Below, one piece after another: positions 9,242-16,945 of a stretch of 64,000 nt of DNA. This DNA is from Paracoccus aurantiacus (lineage in GTDB: Bacteria > Pseudomonadota > Alphaproteobacteria > Rhodobacterales > Rhodobacteraceae), in NCBI RefSeq assembly GCF_007993065.1, contig NZ_VOPL01000003.1:248001-312000 (forward strand), given 5' to 3'. A model generated the notes under the pieces. That model made no database searches. It worked only from the letters and a program-made list of their open reading frames with translations, and had not been told where the DNA came from. Each line of letters begins with the position of its first letter. Position 1 is the first letter of the stretch. The translations under genes were made by a program, and so were the position numbers.

Positions 9242-9559
9242 ATGTGCGCAGAGCGCCGCCGCGCCCACAAAGGGCGACCGCGACAGTCGATCCCCGAGCC
9301 ACTTCCCGACGATCTGTTTGACTACGCGGACGATCCAGCGCCGGACAGCCGGGCGCAAGCCGGCGACGCGCCACTTCTTGCACCGAATGGGCAGAGGATG
9401 CGTGTCACCGACGATTGGCCCGAGGATATTCCCGTCACCGAGGCCGAAATTGACGTGTTCGAGCGTTGGTTCGGTGATGTGTTCGACGAACTTTTGAGCC
9501 CACGAAAGCCCGAAGACACCTTGCAATTCCTATCACAAACTGATAGGAAAAAGGCGTGA
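9242..9559 (+). CDS. Hypothetical acidic protein heading the toxin-antitoxin-recombinase operon
   Basis: This 105-residue protein is not recognised. It is basic at the very N-terminus (RRRAHKGRPR, residues 5-14) and then strongly acidic, with DDLFDYADD and a conserved-looking WPEDIPVTEAEIDVFERWF near residues 59-77. The strong AAGGAGGA site upstream makes it a genuinely translated gene. Its stop overlaps the GTG start of the TumE-like toxin (GTGA). A small basic-acidic protein in front of a toxin could be a regulator or anti-toxin modulator, but nothing in the sequence proves it. Confidence 0.75.
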   Translation: MCAERRRAHKGRPRQSIPEPLPDDLFDYADDPAPDSRAQAGDAPLLAPNGQRMRVTDDWPEDIPVTEAEIDVFERWFGDVFDELLSPRKPEDTLQFLSQTDRKKA

Positions 9560-9909
9560 GTAGGCATCGTGATCCGGGCCTCGACACGCTTCTGGACCTT
9601 GATGGGCAGATGCTCTTTGTCGATCCCGAGGGCGGCTATTGGGTGAAGTTCATCGTCACCCGCGTTCCGGCCTCGCCGGAGAAGCCGCACGGTCTCGATT
9701 ACTCGCTCACGCTTCACGGGCCTTCGGGCAAACGGCTGGTCGGTTTCGACAACGCCCATCCGGTCGGCCGGGGCAGACGCGGCGAGCCGATGGACCATCG
9801 GCATCGCCTCCAGACCGTGAAGCCTTACGCCTACGAGGATGCGGCCACGCTGCTGGCCGACTTCTGGCAGGCGGTGGACGCGGTGTTGAAGGAGCGAGGT
9901 GCCCTATGA
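9556..9909 (+). CDS. TumE-family (DUF6516) putative toxin
   Basis: This 117-residue protein begins with GTG and matches the TumE/DUF6516 family, whose members are predicted RNase-like toxins paired with a winged-helix antitoxin. The family-typical pieces are DGQMLFVDPEGGYWVKF (residues 15-31), KPHGLDYSLTLHGPSGKRLVGFDNAHP (43-69 region) and the MDHRHRL segment with two histidines near residues 79-83. The following gene is the matching antitoxin, which supports the call. Gene order is toxin first. Both ends overlap their neighbours by four bases, so synthesis is tied to the whole operon. Toxicity itself is inferred from family and context. Confidence 0.72.
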   Translation: MSRHRDPGLDTLLDLDGQMLFVDPEGGYWVKFIVTRVPASPEKPHGLDYSLTLHGPSGKRLVGFDNAHPVGRGRRGEPMDHRHRLQTVKPYAYEDAATLLADFWQAVDAVLKERGAL

Positions 9910-10304
9910 CCACATTGAAAGTCGGGATTGCCGACTACGAAGAAATGAAGGCCCGCACCATGCGGATCGCCAAGGGCGAGGAAAAGCCCGCGCCCAGCGA
10001 TCCGAAGGTGTGGTTCACCTCGACCGAATCCTTTGCCAAGGTGCTGTCGGCCGGGAACCGCGAGTTGCTGCGCGTCATCGCCGAGAAAGCCCCGGCGTCG
10101 CTGGAGGAACTGGCGGAAATCACCGGCCGGGCCGGCTCAAATCTCTCACGCACCCTCAAAACGATGGAGAGCTACGGCCTTGTGCGGTTCGAGCCGGGCC
10201 ACGGCCGCAAGCTCGCGCCCAAGGTGGTGCATGACCGCGTGGAACTGGCGTTACCCCTGATCGACCGTCCGAAGCCGAGGAAGGCCATAGGAGATCGGCC
10301 ATGA
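9906..10304 (+). CDS. TumA/HVO_A0114-type winged-helix antitoxin
   Basis: This is a 132-residue DNA-binding protein. Residues 55-115 form a winged helix-turn-helix with SLEELAEITGRAGSNLSRTL as the recognition region and the wing YGLVRFEPGHGRKLAPKV. Proteins of this group are found next to TumE-type toxins and are taken to be antitoxins that also repress their own operon. It overlaps the toxin gene (ATGA) and the recombinase gene (ATGA), so it may also control the recombinase. Confidence 0.78.
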   Translation: MTTLKVGIADYEEMKARTMRIAKGEEKPAPSDPKVWFTSTESFAKVLSAGNRELLRVIAEKAPASLEELAEITGRAGSNLSRTLKTMESYGLVRFEPGHGRKLAPKVVHDRVELALPLIDRPKPRKAIGDRP

Positions 10305-11995
10305 ACATGCACAGCCCAACCATAACCGCTCGCGCTGCCCTCTATCTGCGCGTTTCGACCGCCCGGCAGGCCGAGCATGACATTTCCATTCCCGATCAGA
10401 AGCGGCAGGGCGAAGCTTATTGCGAGCAACGCGGCTTCCAGCTCGTTGAGACTTACGTGGAACCGGGTGCAACCGCCACCAACGACAAGCGCCCCGAGTT
10501 CCAGCGCATGATCGAGGCAGGCACGTCCAAGCCTGCGCCCTTCGATATTGTCGTGGTCCATTCGTTCAGCCGCTTCTTCCGTGATCACTTCGAGATGGAG
10601 TTCTACGTTCGCAAGCTGGCGAAGAACGGCGTCAAGCTGGTGTCCATCACGCAGGAGATGGGCGACGATCCTATGCACCAGATGATGCGACAGATCATGG
10701 CGCTGTTCGACGAATACCAGTCGAAGGAGAACGCCAAGCACGTCCTGCGCGCTATGAACGAGAACGCCCGGCAAGGCTTCTGGAACGGCGCGCGACCGCC
10801 CATCGGCTATCGCATTGTCGCGGCCGAACAGCGCGGATCGAAGACCAAGAAGAAGCTGGAGATCGACCCGCTGCACGCCGACACCGTGCGGATGATCTAT
10901 CGCCTGTTCCTTGAAGGCGACGGCACGCGCGGCGCGATGGGCGTCAAGGCCATCGCCACCTATCTCAACGAGCGCCGTTTCTTCACCCGCGACGGCGGAC
11001 GATGGGGGCTGGCGCAAATCCACGCCATCCTGACCCGCACCACCTATATCGGCGAGCACAGGTTCAATACGCGCTCGCACAAGGACCGGGAGAAGAAGCC
11101 GGAGAGCGAGGTCGCCATCATGGCGGTGCCGCCCCTGATCGAGCGCGAGATTTACGATGCGGTGCAAGCCCGCCTCAAATCCCGCAATCCCATGGTGACG
11201 CCCGCGCGTGTCTCCAGCGGCCCCACGCTGCTGACAGGCATTTGCTTCTGCGCCAAGTGCGGAGGTGCGATGACGTTGCGCACCGGCCAAGGCAGCACGG
11301 GAGCGACATACCGATATTACACCTGCTCGACCAAGGCGCGGCAGGGCAAGACCGGCTGCAAGGGCCGCACGATCCCGATGGACAAGCTGGACCATCTGGT
11401 CGCCGATCATATCGGGGATCGCCTGCTCCAGCCCAAGCGGCTGGAAACCGTGCTCGCCAGCGTCATCGACCGCCGGCAGGAGCGCGCCGAACGTCGCCGC
11501 GAGCATCTGGCCGAGTTGAACCGGCGAATCACGGAAGCCGACCAGCGGCTCGGCCGTCTCTTTGACGCCATCGAAGCCGGCATGGTGGACAAGGACGACG
11601 CGATGGCGAAGGAGCGTATGACGAGCCTTAAGGCGTTGCGGGATCAAGCCGCCGCCGACGCGGAGCGCACCCAGCTCGCGCTCGACAGTTCAAGCAATCA
11701 GGGCGTCAGCCCCGATATGCTCAAGGGCTTCGCCCGCAAAGCCCGCGAACGGATACGACTCGATGATGGCGGCTACCGACGCGACCATCTGCGCGCTCTG
11801 GCGCAGCGCGTCGAGGTCGCCGACGACGAGGTTCGCATTATGGGATCGAAGTCGGAATTGCTGCGAACGCTGGTCGCCGCCTCTAGCGTAGAAACGGCGG
11901 CGTTCGGCGTTCATAGTTCTGTTCTGAAATGGCGCACCCATCAGGATTCGAACCTGAGGCCTCCACCTTCGGAGGGTGGCGCTCTATCCAGCTGA
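10301..11995 (+). CDS. Large serine recombinase, C-terminus running into tRNA-Arg
   Basis: This 564-residue protein has a resolvase catalytic domain with YLRVSTARQ and catalytic Ser19, followed by the recombinase domain (about 165-275) and a zinc ribbon with CFCAKCGG and two later cysteines (about 308-345). A long charged coiled coil lies at about 385-455. This is the layout of serine integrases that move phages and conjugative elements, so it is the likely integrase or excisionase of this element. The last 22 or so codons, from WRTHQDSNLRP on, are antisense to the tRNA-Arg gene and stop inside it, so the natural C-terminus in the excised circle may differ. It overlaps the antitoxin gene by four bases. 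Confidence 0.92.
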   Translation: MNMHSPTITARAALYLRVSTARQAEHDISIPDQKRQGEAYCEQRGFQLVETYVEPGATATNDKRPEFQRMIEAGTSKPAPFDIVVVHSFSRFFRDHFEMEFYVRKLAKNGVKLVSITQEMGDDPMHQMMRQIMALFDEYQSKENAKHVLRAMNENARQGFWNGARPPIGYRIVAAEQRGSKTKKKLEIDPLHADTVRMIYRLFLEGDGTRGAMGVKAIATYLNERRFFTRDGGRWGLAQIHAILTRTTYIGEHRFNTRSHKDREKKPESEVAIMAVPPLIEREIYDAVQARLKSRNPMVTPARVSSGPTLLTGICFCAKCGGAMTLRTGQGSTGATYRYYTCSTKARQGKTGCKGRTIPMDKLDHLVADHIGDRLLQPKRLETVLASVIDRRQERAERRREHLAELNRRITEADQRLGRLFDAIEAGMVDKDDAMAKERMTSLKALRDQAAADAERTQLALDSSSNQGVSPDMLKGFARKARERIRLDDGGYRRDHLRALAQRVEVADDEVRIMGSKSELLRTLVAASSVETAAFGVHSSVLKWRTHQDSNLRPPPSEGGALSS

Positions 11996-12006
11996 GCTAT
12001 GGGTGC
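11930..12006 (-). tRNA. tRNA-Arg (CCG anticodon), intact
   Basis: This is a complete 77-base cloverleaf on the minus strand, with CCA encoded. The acceptor arms GCACCCA and TGGGTGC pair fully. The anticodon stem CCACC/GGTGG encloses a loop with CCG (anticodon at 11970-11972), and the T-arm TCAGG/CCTGA encloses TTCGAAT. It reads CGG codons. It lies at the right edge of the mobile element and is overlapped in antisense by the recombinase gene. It differs from the nearby truncated copy at three of 41 aligned positions, including the acceptor stem, so it may be an element-borne replacement. Confidence 0.95.
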
Positions 12007-12130
12007 CTACTGCTTACGCAGTGCTTACGCGGTTTTCGAGCGAGTGTTAACCCCAAAAATCGAAGCCCGCAAGTTACTGTTTTACTTCTACTTTTTTACT
12101 CACTCGTTCACATTGCCGGACTTGACATCC
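12007..12130. other. AT-richer spacer between intact and truncated tRNA-Arg
   Basis: This 124-base spacer has no credible reading frame. It contains a short direct repeat TGCTTACGC (12012-12020 and 12022-12030) and an imperfect inverted repeat GAGCGAGTG (12038-12046) against CACTCGTTC (12103-12111). It is visibly more AT-rich than its surroundings. It probably holds the promoter of the intact tRNA and part of the recombinase attachment region. Confidence 0.5.
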
Positions 12131-12172
<42 letters not shown>

Positions 12173-12267
12173 GTGCGCGTCTGATTATCCGCATTCGCAC
12201 AGCGCCGCAATGGGCATGCGAAAAAATCGGCAGCCAGCCGGCAACGTCCGATGACCGTCTGATCGGA

Positions 12268-13479
12268 TCAGGCGAAAAGCTCGCGGCTGAATTGCAGGCC
12301 GTCGATCAGGGCGTCGACTTCGGCCTTCGTATTATACATGGCAAAGCTGGCGCGCGCGGTGGCGGTCTGTCCGTAGAATTCCATCAGTGGCATCGCGCAG
12401 TGACTGCCCGCGCGCACCGCAATGCCTCGCTTGTCCAGGATAGTGGCCACGTCATGCGCATGCGCGCCGTCCATCGTCATCGAGAAGATCGCACCCTTGT
12501 CTGGCGCGTCACCCTGAATTTGAAGCCAGTTCAGCTCTCTCAGCCGGGTCCGGGCATAATCGCGCAGATTGCGCTCATGCGCGGCGATATTTTCCATCCC
12601 GAGATCCATCAGATATTCGAGCGCGGCACCCAGCCCGATCTGATTGACGATGCCTGGGGTGCCGGCCTCGAATTTCAGGGGGGCATCCGCATAGTCGATC
12701 GCATCGCGGGTCACGGTGCGGATCATGTCGCCGCCACCCATGAATGGCCGCATCTCGGCCTGCCGCTCGCGGCTGATCCAGATCGCGCCGGAGCCCGAGG
12801 GTCCGTAAAGCTTGTGCCCGGTGATGCAGTAGAAATCGACGCCAAGCGCCGAAAGATCGACGGGCATGTGAACTGCGGCCTGACTGCCATCGACCAGCAC
12901 CGGGACATCGGTTCCACGCGCAATCGCGCCCACATCGACCACCGTGCCGGTCACGTTCGACATATGCGTAACAGCAATCAGCCTGGTCTTCGGCCCGACG
13001 GCCGCCAGCACCTTTTCCGGCGGCAGGCTGCCATCGGCTTCCGGCTCCACCCATTTCAGCACCACGCCCTGCCGTTCGCGCAGAAAGTGCCAGGGCACGA
13101 TATTGGCGTGATGTTCCAGCACCGACAGCACGATCTCGTCCCCCGGCTGCAGGCGCGGCGCGGCCCAGGCGTAGGACACCAGATTGATCGCTTCGGTCGA
13201 ACCGGAGGAGAAGATCACCTCATCCTCGTGCGGGGCGTTCAGGAAGCGCGCGATGATGCCGCGCACGGCTTCATACTTGTCGGTCGCGAGGTTCGACAGG
13301 TAATGCAGACCACGATGCACATTCGCATACTCGCCCTCATAGGCGCGGGTGATCGCGTCGATCACCTGACGCGGCTTCTGCGCGCTTGCCCCATTGTCCA
13401 GATAGACCAGCGGGCGGTTATTCACCTCTCGCGACAGGATCGGGAAGTCCGCGCGGACGCTTTCGATATCAAAGCTCAT
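12268..13479 (-). CDS. sufS: Cysteine desulfurase SufS
   Basis: SufS (403 residues) is a group II PLP-dependent cysteine desulfurase that takes sulfur from cysteine for Fe-S cluster assembly. The PLP lysine is K223 in ITGHKLYGPSG and the catalytic cysteine is C361 in RAGSHCAMPLM, both intact. It is the last gene of the SUF run and overlaps the upstream Yip1-like gene (ATGA). No sufE is found nearby; the downstream side is the insertion junction, so any partner gene once located there may have been separated. Confidence 0.96.
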   Translation of the reverse strand: MSFDIESVRADFPILSREVNNRPLVYLDNGASAQKPRQVIDAITRAYEGEYANVHRGLHYLSNLATDKYEAVRGIIARFLNAPHEDEVIFSSGSTEAINLVSYAWAAPRLQPGDEIVLSVLEHHANIVPWHFLRERQGVVLKWVEPEADGSLPPEKVLAAVGPKTRLIAVTHMSNVTGTVVDVGAIARGTDVPVLVDGSQAAVHMPVDLSALGVDFYCITGHKLYGPSGSGAIWISRERQAEMRPFMGGGDMIRTVTRDAIDYADAPLKFEAGTPGIVNQIGLGAALEYLMDLGMENIAAHERNLRDYARTRLRELNWLQIQGDAPDKGAIFSMTMDGAHAHDVATILDKRGIAVRAGSHCAMPLMEFYGQTATARASFAMYNTKAEVDALIDGLQFSRELFA

Positions 13480-14075
13480 GGTTGCACCTCTGCGGGGAGT
13501 TCAGGCATCAGACCCAGCGCACCCGCCATGACAGACAGGAACAGCAGCACCACAAGGCCGGCACCCAGCAGCCCCATGAACACCAGCGCCGCATTCGAAA
13601 AGCCGTGCAGCGCCTTGATCATCTGCACGCTCGCCCAAAGGATCGCAAGAAGCGCTGCGATACCCAGCATGCTGCCAAGCAGCGGAAAGACCAGCATCAC
13701 GCCCAGTTGCACGATCTGCGCGGCGAGCATCAGGAATTCCAGCCAAGCGACGACCAGCAGCGCATCCGAAAAATCGCCGCGACCGCCAAAGGCACCGCCG
13801 ATAACCGCCACGAGCCATGCCGTCAGCGCCATGCCCGCCAGTTGCAGCCCGGCACGCGACATCGGCGAAAGTTCCGGCAGGCCCAAGCCGCCATCAGACA
13901 GGGCCGGGAAAACGCGCATCGCCAGCGCGGCCATGATCGAAGACAGAGCCGCGAGAAGCAGAAGTGCCATCCAGCGGGCCGAGACCGGCAGGTCAAGCCT
14001 GCGCAATTGCGCAAATGCAAGAGGCGGATCGCGAAAGGTATTGCGCGCGAGGATGATGAAATCGTCGAATGTCAT
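13476..14075 (-). CDS. Yip1-family membrane protein, distal copy
   Basis: This 199-residue protein has about five hydrophobic segments (first near residues 35-55, then 75-95, 105-130, 135-155 and 165-190) and a cytoplasmic N-terminus. The architecture and sequence fit the bacterial Yip1-domain membrane proteins seen inside rhodobacterial suf operons. Its role is unknown. It overlaps sufS downstream and its Yip1-like neighbour upstream by four bases each, so it belongs to the SUF transcript. Confidence 0.75.
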   Translation of the reverse strand: MTFDDFIILARNTFRDPPLAFAQLRRLDLPVSARWMALLLLAALSSIMAALAMRVFPALSDGGLGLPELSPMSRAGLQLAGMALTAWLVAVIGGAFGGRGDFSDALLVVAWLEFLMLAAQIVQLGVMLVFPLLGSMLGIAALLAILWASVQMIKALHGFSNAALVFMGLLGAGLVVLLFLSVMAGALGLMPELPAEVQP

Positions 14076-14575
14076 GGCATCATTGCAAGGGCACGAATGC
14101 CTGCACCCCAGATGAACAAAAAGCCTGTCCCAGCGATCAGACGCGTCGCGGCAAGCGCAGCGCCCGGCCCGATCAGCCCCTCGACCAGCCCGGACAGCAG
14201 CATCAACGGCGAAATCGCAAGCAGCGCCCAGAACAGCGCAAGGCGCGATTGCGCGCCACTGATCCGAAGGGCCGTCAGTCGCGAAATCGCGGCAGTGACC
14301 GATGCCAGCGCATAGGCCAGCAGCGGCATCATGAACATCACCGCCGTCAGCGCCCCCGCCATGCGTCCGGCCAGCGGCACAGACGGATCAAGGGTCGCGG
14401 CGCGCGCATGTCCCGGTGCCTGCGCGATCAGGAAAACCAGCATGGCGCCCATCAGAACCGCAAGCAACGCGCCCTCGGACATGGGGTCCAGCCCGCGAAC
14501 CACCTCGCCCGGCCTGCGCCAGCTATCGAGGATACGCGGAACGATCCCCTGTTTCAGGCGTGCCTTGTCAGCCAT
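14072..14575 (-). CDS. Yip1-family membrane protein, proximal copy
   Basis: This 167-residue protein has four to five membrane segments. It shares size, layout and neighbourhood with the next gene, suggesting a divergent pair that may work together. No catalytic motif is visible. The start overlaps the end of sufD by 22 bases, a tight coupling. Linking these to Fe-S assembly (for example membrane placement or cysteine/iron supply) is speculation based on the operon only. Confidence 0.72.
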   Translation of the reverse strand: MADKARLKQGIVPRILDSWRRPGEVVRGLDPMSEGALLAVLMGAMLVFLIAQAPGHARAATLDPSVPLAGRMAGALTAVMFMMPLLAYALASVTAAISRLTALRISGAQSRLALFWALLAISPLMLLSGLVEGLIGPGAALAATRLIAGTGFLFIWGAGIRALAMMP

Positions 14576-15870
14576 GCGTCCAGCCGGTCACTGATCTGTT
14601 CGCGCAGGGTTTCGTCATCGACCTCGGCCAAGGCATCTGCCAGAAAGGACAGCACCATCAGCACGATGGCCCGATCCCTCGGCACCCCGCGCGAGCGCAG
14701 ATAGAACAGCGCCGTTTCATCAATCGCGCCGGTGGTAGATCCGTGGCTGCACTGCACGTCATCGGCATAGATTTCCAGCTCTGGCTTGCCAAGGAACTGG
14801 CTGTCCTCGTCCAGCAGCAGCGCCTGGCTGATCTGATAGCCGTCGGTTTTCTGCGCACCGGGCCGAACAAGGATCTTGCCCTGGAAAATGCCCTTCGCGC
14901 CGTTTTTCAGCACTTTCTTGAAAACCTGACGCGATTCGCCGCGCTCGGCCGCATGGGTGATGAACACGGTGTCGTCATGATGGAAGTCGCCGCGATTGCC
15001 GTCGCCCAGCACCGCCGCCGCGACATGGGCCACCGCGTCGTCGCCGACCATATCGACCACGGTTTCATAACGCATCATCGTGCCGTTGACCGACAGCGCG
15101 AAGGACTTGAACAGCGCCTCGGCGCCGACGCGGGCGAAGATGCCGCCCCAGCCCAGTTTCTGATGACCCGCCCGTTTGGCGGAAATCAGGTGAAAGCGCG
15201 CCTGATCGGCGACATCGACTTCCAGCACGAAGCTGGACCGCGCGCCGGTCATGCCGGTTTCAAGCAACGTCATTTCCGCGCCGGGTTCGACCCGGATGAC
15301 ATGATGGTAACAGACATCCGCCGCTTCGTCGCGACGGCGATGGATCAGATGGACAGGCCGCGAGGGCTTGCCCGTCACCCGGATCAGCACACCGTCACCC
15401 GCCGCAGCGGTATTCAGCGCGGCAAAGGGACGGGCAACGCGCTTGTGCGATTCCGCCTCCAGCGTGCCATACAGATCGGCGGCCCAATGGCCCGGATCGG
15501 CTTCGGATGCGGCCAGCGTGCCGATCTCGATCCCGTCCAGTGCCAGATCGTCCGAGGCATCTGCGTCGAAAACCCCATCGACAAAGACCAGACGCAGACG
15601 GTCCAGATCCTCGAAAAGCGGGCTGTCCGGGCCTGCGCCTGCGATGGGCAGCGGCTGCGGCGAGGGCGCGTTGAACGCCGCCGGATCGGTATAGCGCCAG
15701 TATTCGTCGCGCGGCTTGGGCAGGCCCATGTCTTTCAGCCGTGCAAGCGCCGCCGCGCGCGCAGGCGCGGTAAAGCCGCCCTTCGGCAGATCCAGCGCGG
15801 ACAGGCGCGCCGTCAGCGCGTCAGCCCCACCAGCATCAGCCGGGCGTGATTTCAGTGCCGCATCTGCCAT
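14554..15870 (-). CDS. sufD: Fe-S assembly scaffold protein SufD
   Basis: SufD (438 residues) combines with SufB and SufC in the scaffold on which clusters are built. The start at 15870 (MADAALK) is chosen because it overlaps the sufC stop as ATGA; a longer open frame to 16122 would overlap sufC deeply. The N-terminus carries PKPRDEYWRYTDP, typical of SufD, and the C-terminal half is the beta-helix with VQCSHGSTTGAID, where the conserved histidine lies. Length is normal. Confidence 0.95.
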   Translation of the reverse strand: MADAALKSRPADAGGADALTARLSALDLPKGGFTAPARAAALARLKDMGLPKPRDEYWRYTDPAAFNAPSPQPLPIAGAGPDSPLFEDLDRLRLVFVDGVFDADASDDLALDGIEIGTLAASEADPGHWAADLYGTLEAESHKRVARPFAALNTAAAGDGVLIRVTGKPSRPVHLIHRRRDEAADVCYHHVIRVEPGAEMTLLETGMTGARSSFVLEVDVADQARFHLISAKRAGHQKLGWGGIFARVGAEALFKSFALSVNGTMMRYETVVDMVGDDAVAHVAAAVLGDGNRGDFHHDDTVFITHAAERGESRQVFKKVLKNGAKGIFQGKILVRPGAQKTDGYQISQALLLDEDSQFLGKPELEIYADDVQCSHGSTTGAIDETALFYLRSRGVPRDRAIVLMVLSFLADALAEVDDETLREQISDRLDAWLTRHA

Positions 15871-16625
15871 CAGCCGACCTCCGCCAGCAGGTCGCCGTAG
15901 CCGTTCTTTTCGACTTCGAGCGCCAGTTCCGGCCCGCCGGTTTTTACGATGCGGCCATTCGCCATGATGTGCACAACGTCCGGTTTGATGTGGTCCAGCA
16001 GGCGCTGATAGTGGGTGATAACAAGGAAGCTGCGATCCGGCGCGCGCAGCGCGTTCACACCATCCGCCACCAGCCGCATCGCATCCACGTCGAGGCCAGA
16101 ATCGGTTTCGTCCAGAATGCACATCTGCGGTTCCAGCATGGCCATCTGCAGGATCTCGTTGCGCTTCTTTTCACCGCCCGAGAAACCGACGTTAACAGGA
16201 CGCTTCAGCATTTCGGCGTCGATGTTCAGCGTCTTCGCCTTCTCGCGGATCAGCTTCAGGAAGTCTGCCGCCGACAGTTCGTCCTCGCCGCGCGCCTTGC
16301 GCTGCGCGTTCAGCGCGGTGCGCAGGAAGGTCATGTTGCCGACGCCGGGAATTTCCACTGGATACTGGAACGCCAGGAACAGGCCGGCAGCAGCGCGTTC
16401 TTCCGGTTCCTGTTCCAGCAGGTTCTCGCCATTCAGCGACGCCTCGCCCTCGGTCACCTCGTAACCGTCGCGACCCGACAGCACATAGGACAGCGTCGAT
16501 TTGCCAGATCCGTTCGGCCCCATGATCGCGTGAACCTCGCCCGCGGGCACTTCCAGCGTCACGCCCTTCAGGATCTGCTTGTCTTCATCTTCAAGTTTGG
16601 CGTGCAGGTTATTGATTTTCAGCAT
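15870..16625 (-). CDS. sufC: Fe-S assembly ATPase SufC
   Basis: SufC (251 residues) is the ABC-type ATPase of the SufBCD complex. Walker A is GPNGSGKST (about residues 36-44), the signature is SGGEKKRNEI, Walker B is CILDETDSGLD, and the switch histidine is in LVITHYQ. The DETDSGLD form is characteristic of SufC rather than of transport ABC proteins. It lies 8 bases after the YbjQ-like gene and overlaps sufD. Confidence 0.97.
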   Translation of the reverse strand: MLKINNLHAKLEDEDKQILKGVTLEVPAGEVHAIMGPNGSGKSTLSYVLSGRDGYEVTEGEASLNGENLLEQEPEERAAAGLFLAFQYPVEIPGVGNMTFLRTALNAQRKARGEDELSAADFLKLIREKAKTLNIDAEMLKRPVNVGFSGGEKKRNEILQMAMLEPQMCILDETDSGLDVDAMRLVADGVNALRAPDRSFLVITHYQRLLDHIKPDVVHIMANGRIVKTGGPELALEVEKNGYGDLLAEVG

Positions 16626-16633
16626 TTCATTCC

Positions 16634-16945
16634 TCAGTCGATCGTGACGGCCGTGCCAGAGGCCGACACCATCAGCATGTTGTTGATGACCTCGTAATCG
16701 AGATCGACGCCTACGACCGCATTGCCGCCAAGCGCGGCGGCGCGGTCCTGCATTTCTTTCATGGCGGTCTCGCGGGCTTCAGCCAGCGCACCTTCATAGC
16801 TGGCCGAGCGTCCGCCGACGATGTCGCGAATGCCCGCAAACAGATCGCGGAAGATGTTCGCACCGATGATCGTCTCGCCCGTAATCACGCCGTGATAGGC
16901 GGTGATCCTGCGGCCTTCGACGCTGGGGGTCGTGGTGACGATCAT
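16634..16945 (-). CDS. YbjQ/UPF0145 family protein
   Basis: This 103-residue protein matches the YbjQ (UPF0145) family, often described as a putative heavy-metal-binding domain. Typical parts are [19 protein letters not shown] (residues 20-38), [11 protein letters not shown] and [14 protein letters not shown]. The family tends to form pentameric rings; its biochemical role is not settled. It overlaps sufB (ATGA) and precedes sufC, so it is co-expressed with the Fe-S scaffold and might buffer metal. The longer frame to 17089 is not used. Confidence 0.85.
   Translation of the reverse strand: MIVTTTPSVEGRRITAYHGVITGETIIGANIFRDLFAGIRDIVGGRSASYEGALAEARETAMKEMQDRAAALGGNAVVGVDLDYEVINNMLMVSASGTAVTID

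Larger units (their letters stand above)
1..12130. mobile_element. Right part of an integrative conjugative element (Trb-type), left end outside window
   Basis: A complete Trb mating-pair-formation operon, a DUF2274 gene, a toxin-antitoxin pair and a large serine recombinase sit next to a tRNA-Arg gene. A truncated tRNA-Arg 5' half at 12131-12172 marks the junction with chromosomal DNA, where the SUF operon begins. Trb clusters in this order, followed by DUF2274, are typical of Tn4371-like and related elements and of some proteobacterial plasmids. Integration into a tRNA gene argues for a chromosomal element. The relaxase, coupling protein and replication or partition genes would lie left of the window. 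The right limit is inferred from where tRNA similarity starts again and could be about 10 bases off. Confidence 0.8.

Noticed and set aside
11928..11995. Conserved-looking HQDSNLRP tail as a protein domain
   Set aside because: It is the reverse strand of a tRNA T-arm and anticodon arm, not a protein-level motif.
12012..12030. Direct repeat TGCTTACGC as a CRISPR or att repeat
   Set aside because: Only two 9-base copies one base apart; far too little for CRISPR and not matched to the tRNA crossover.
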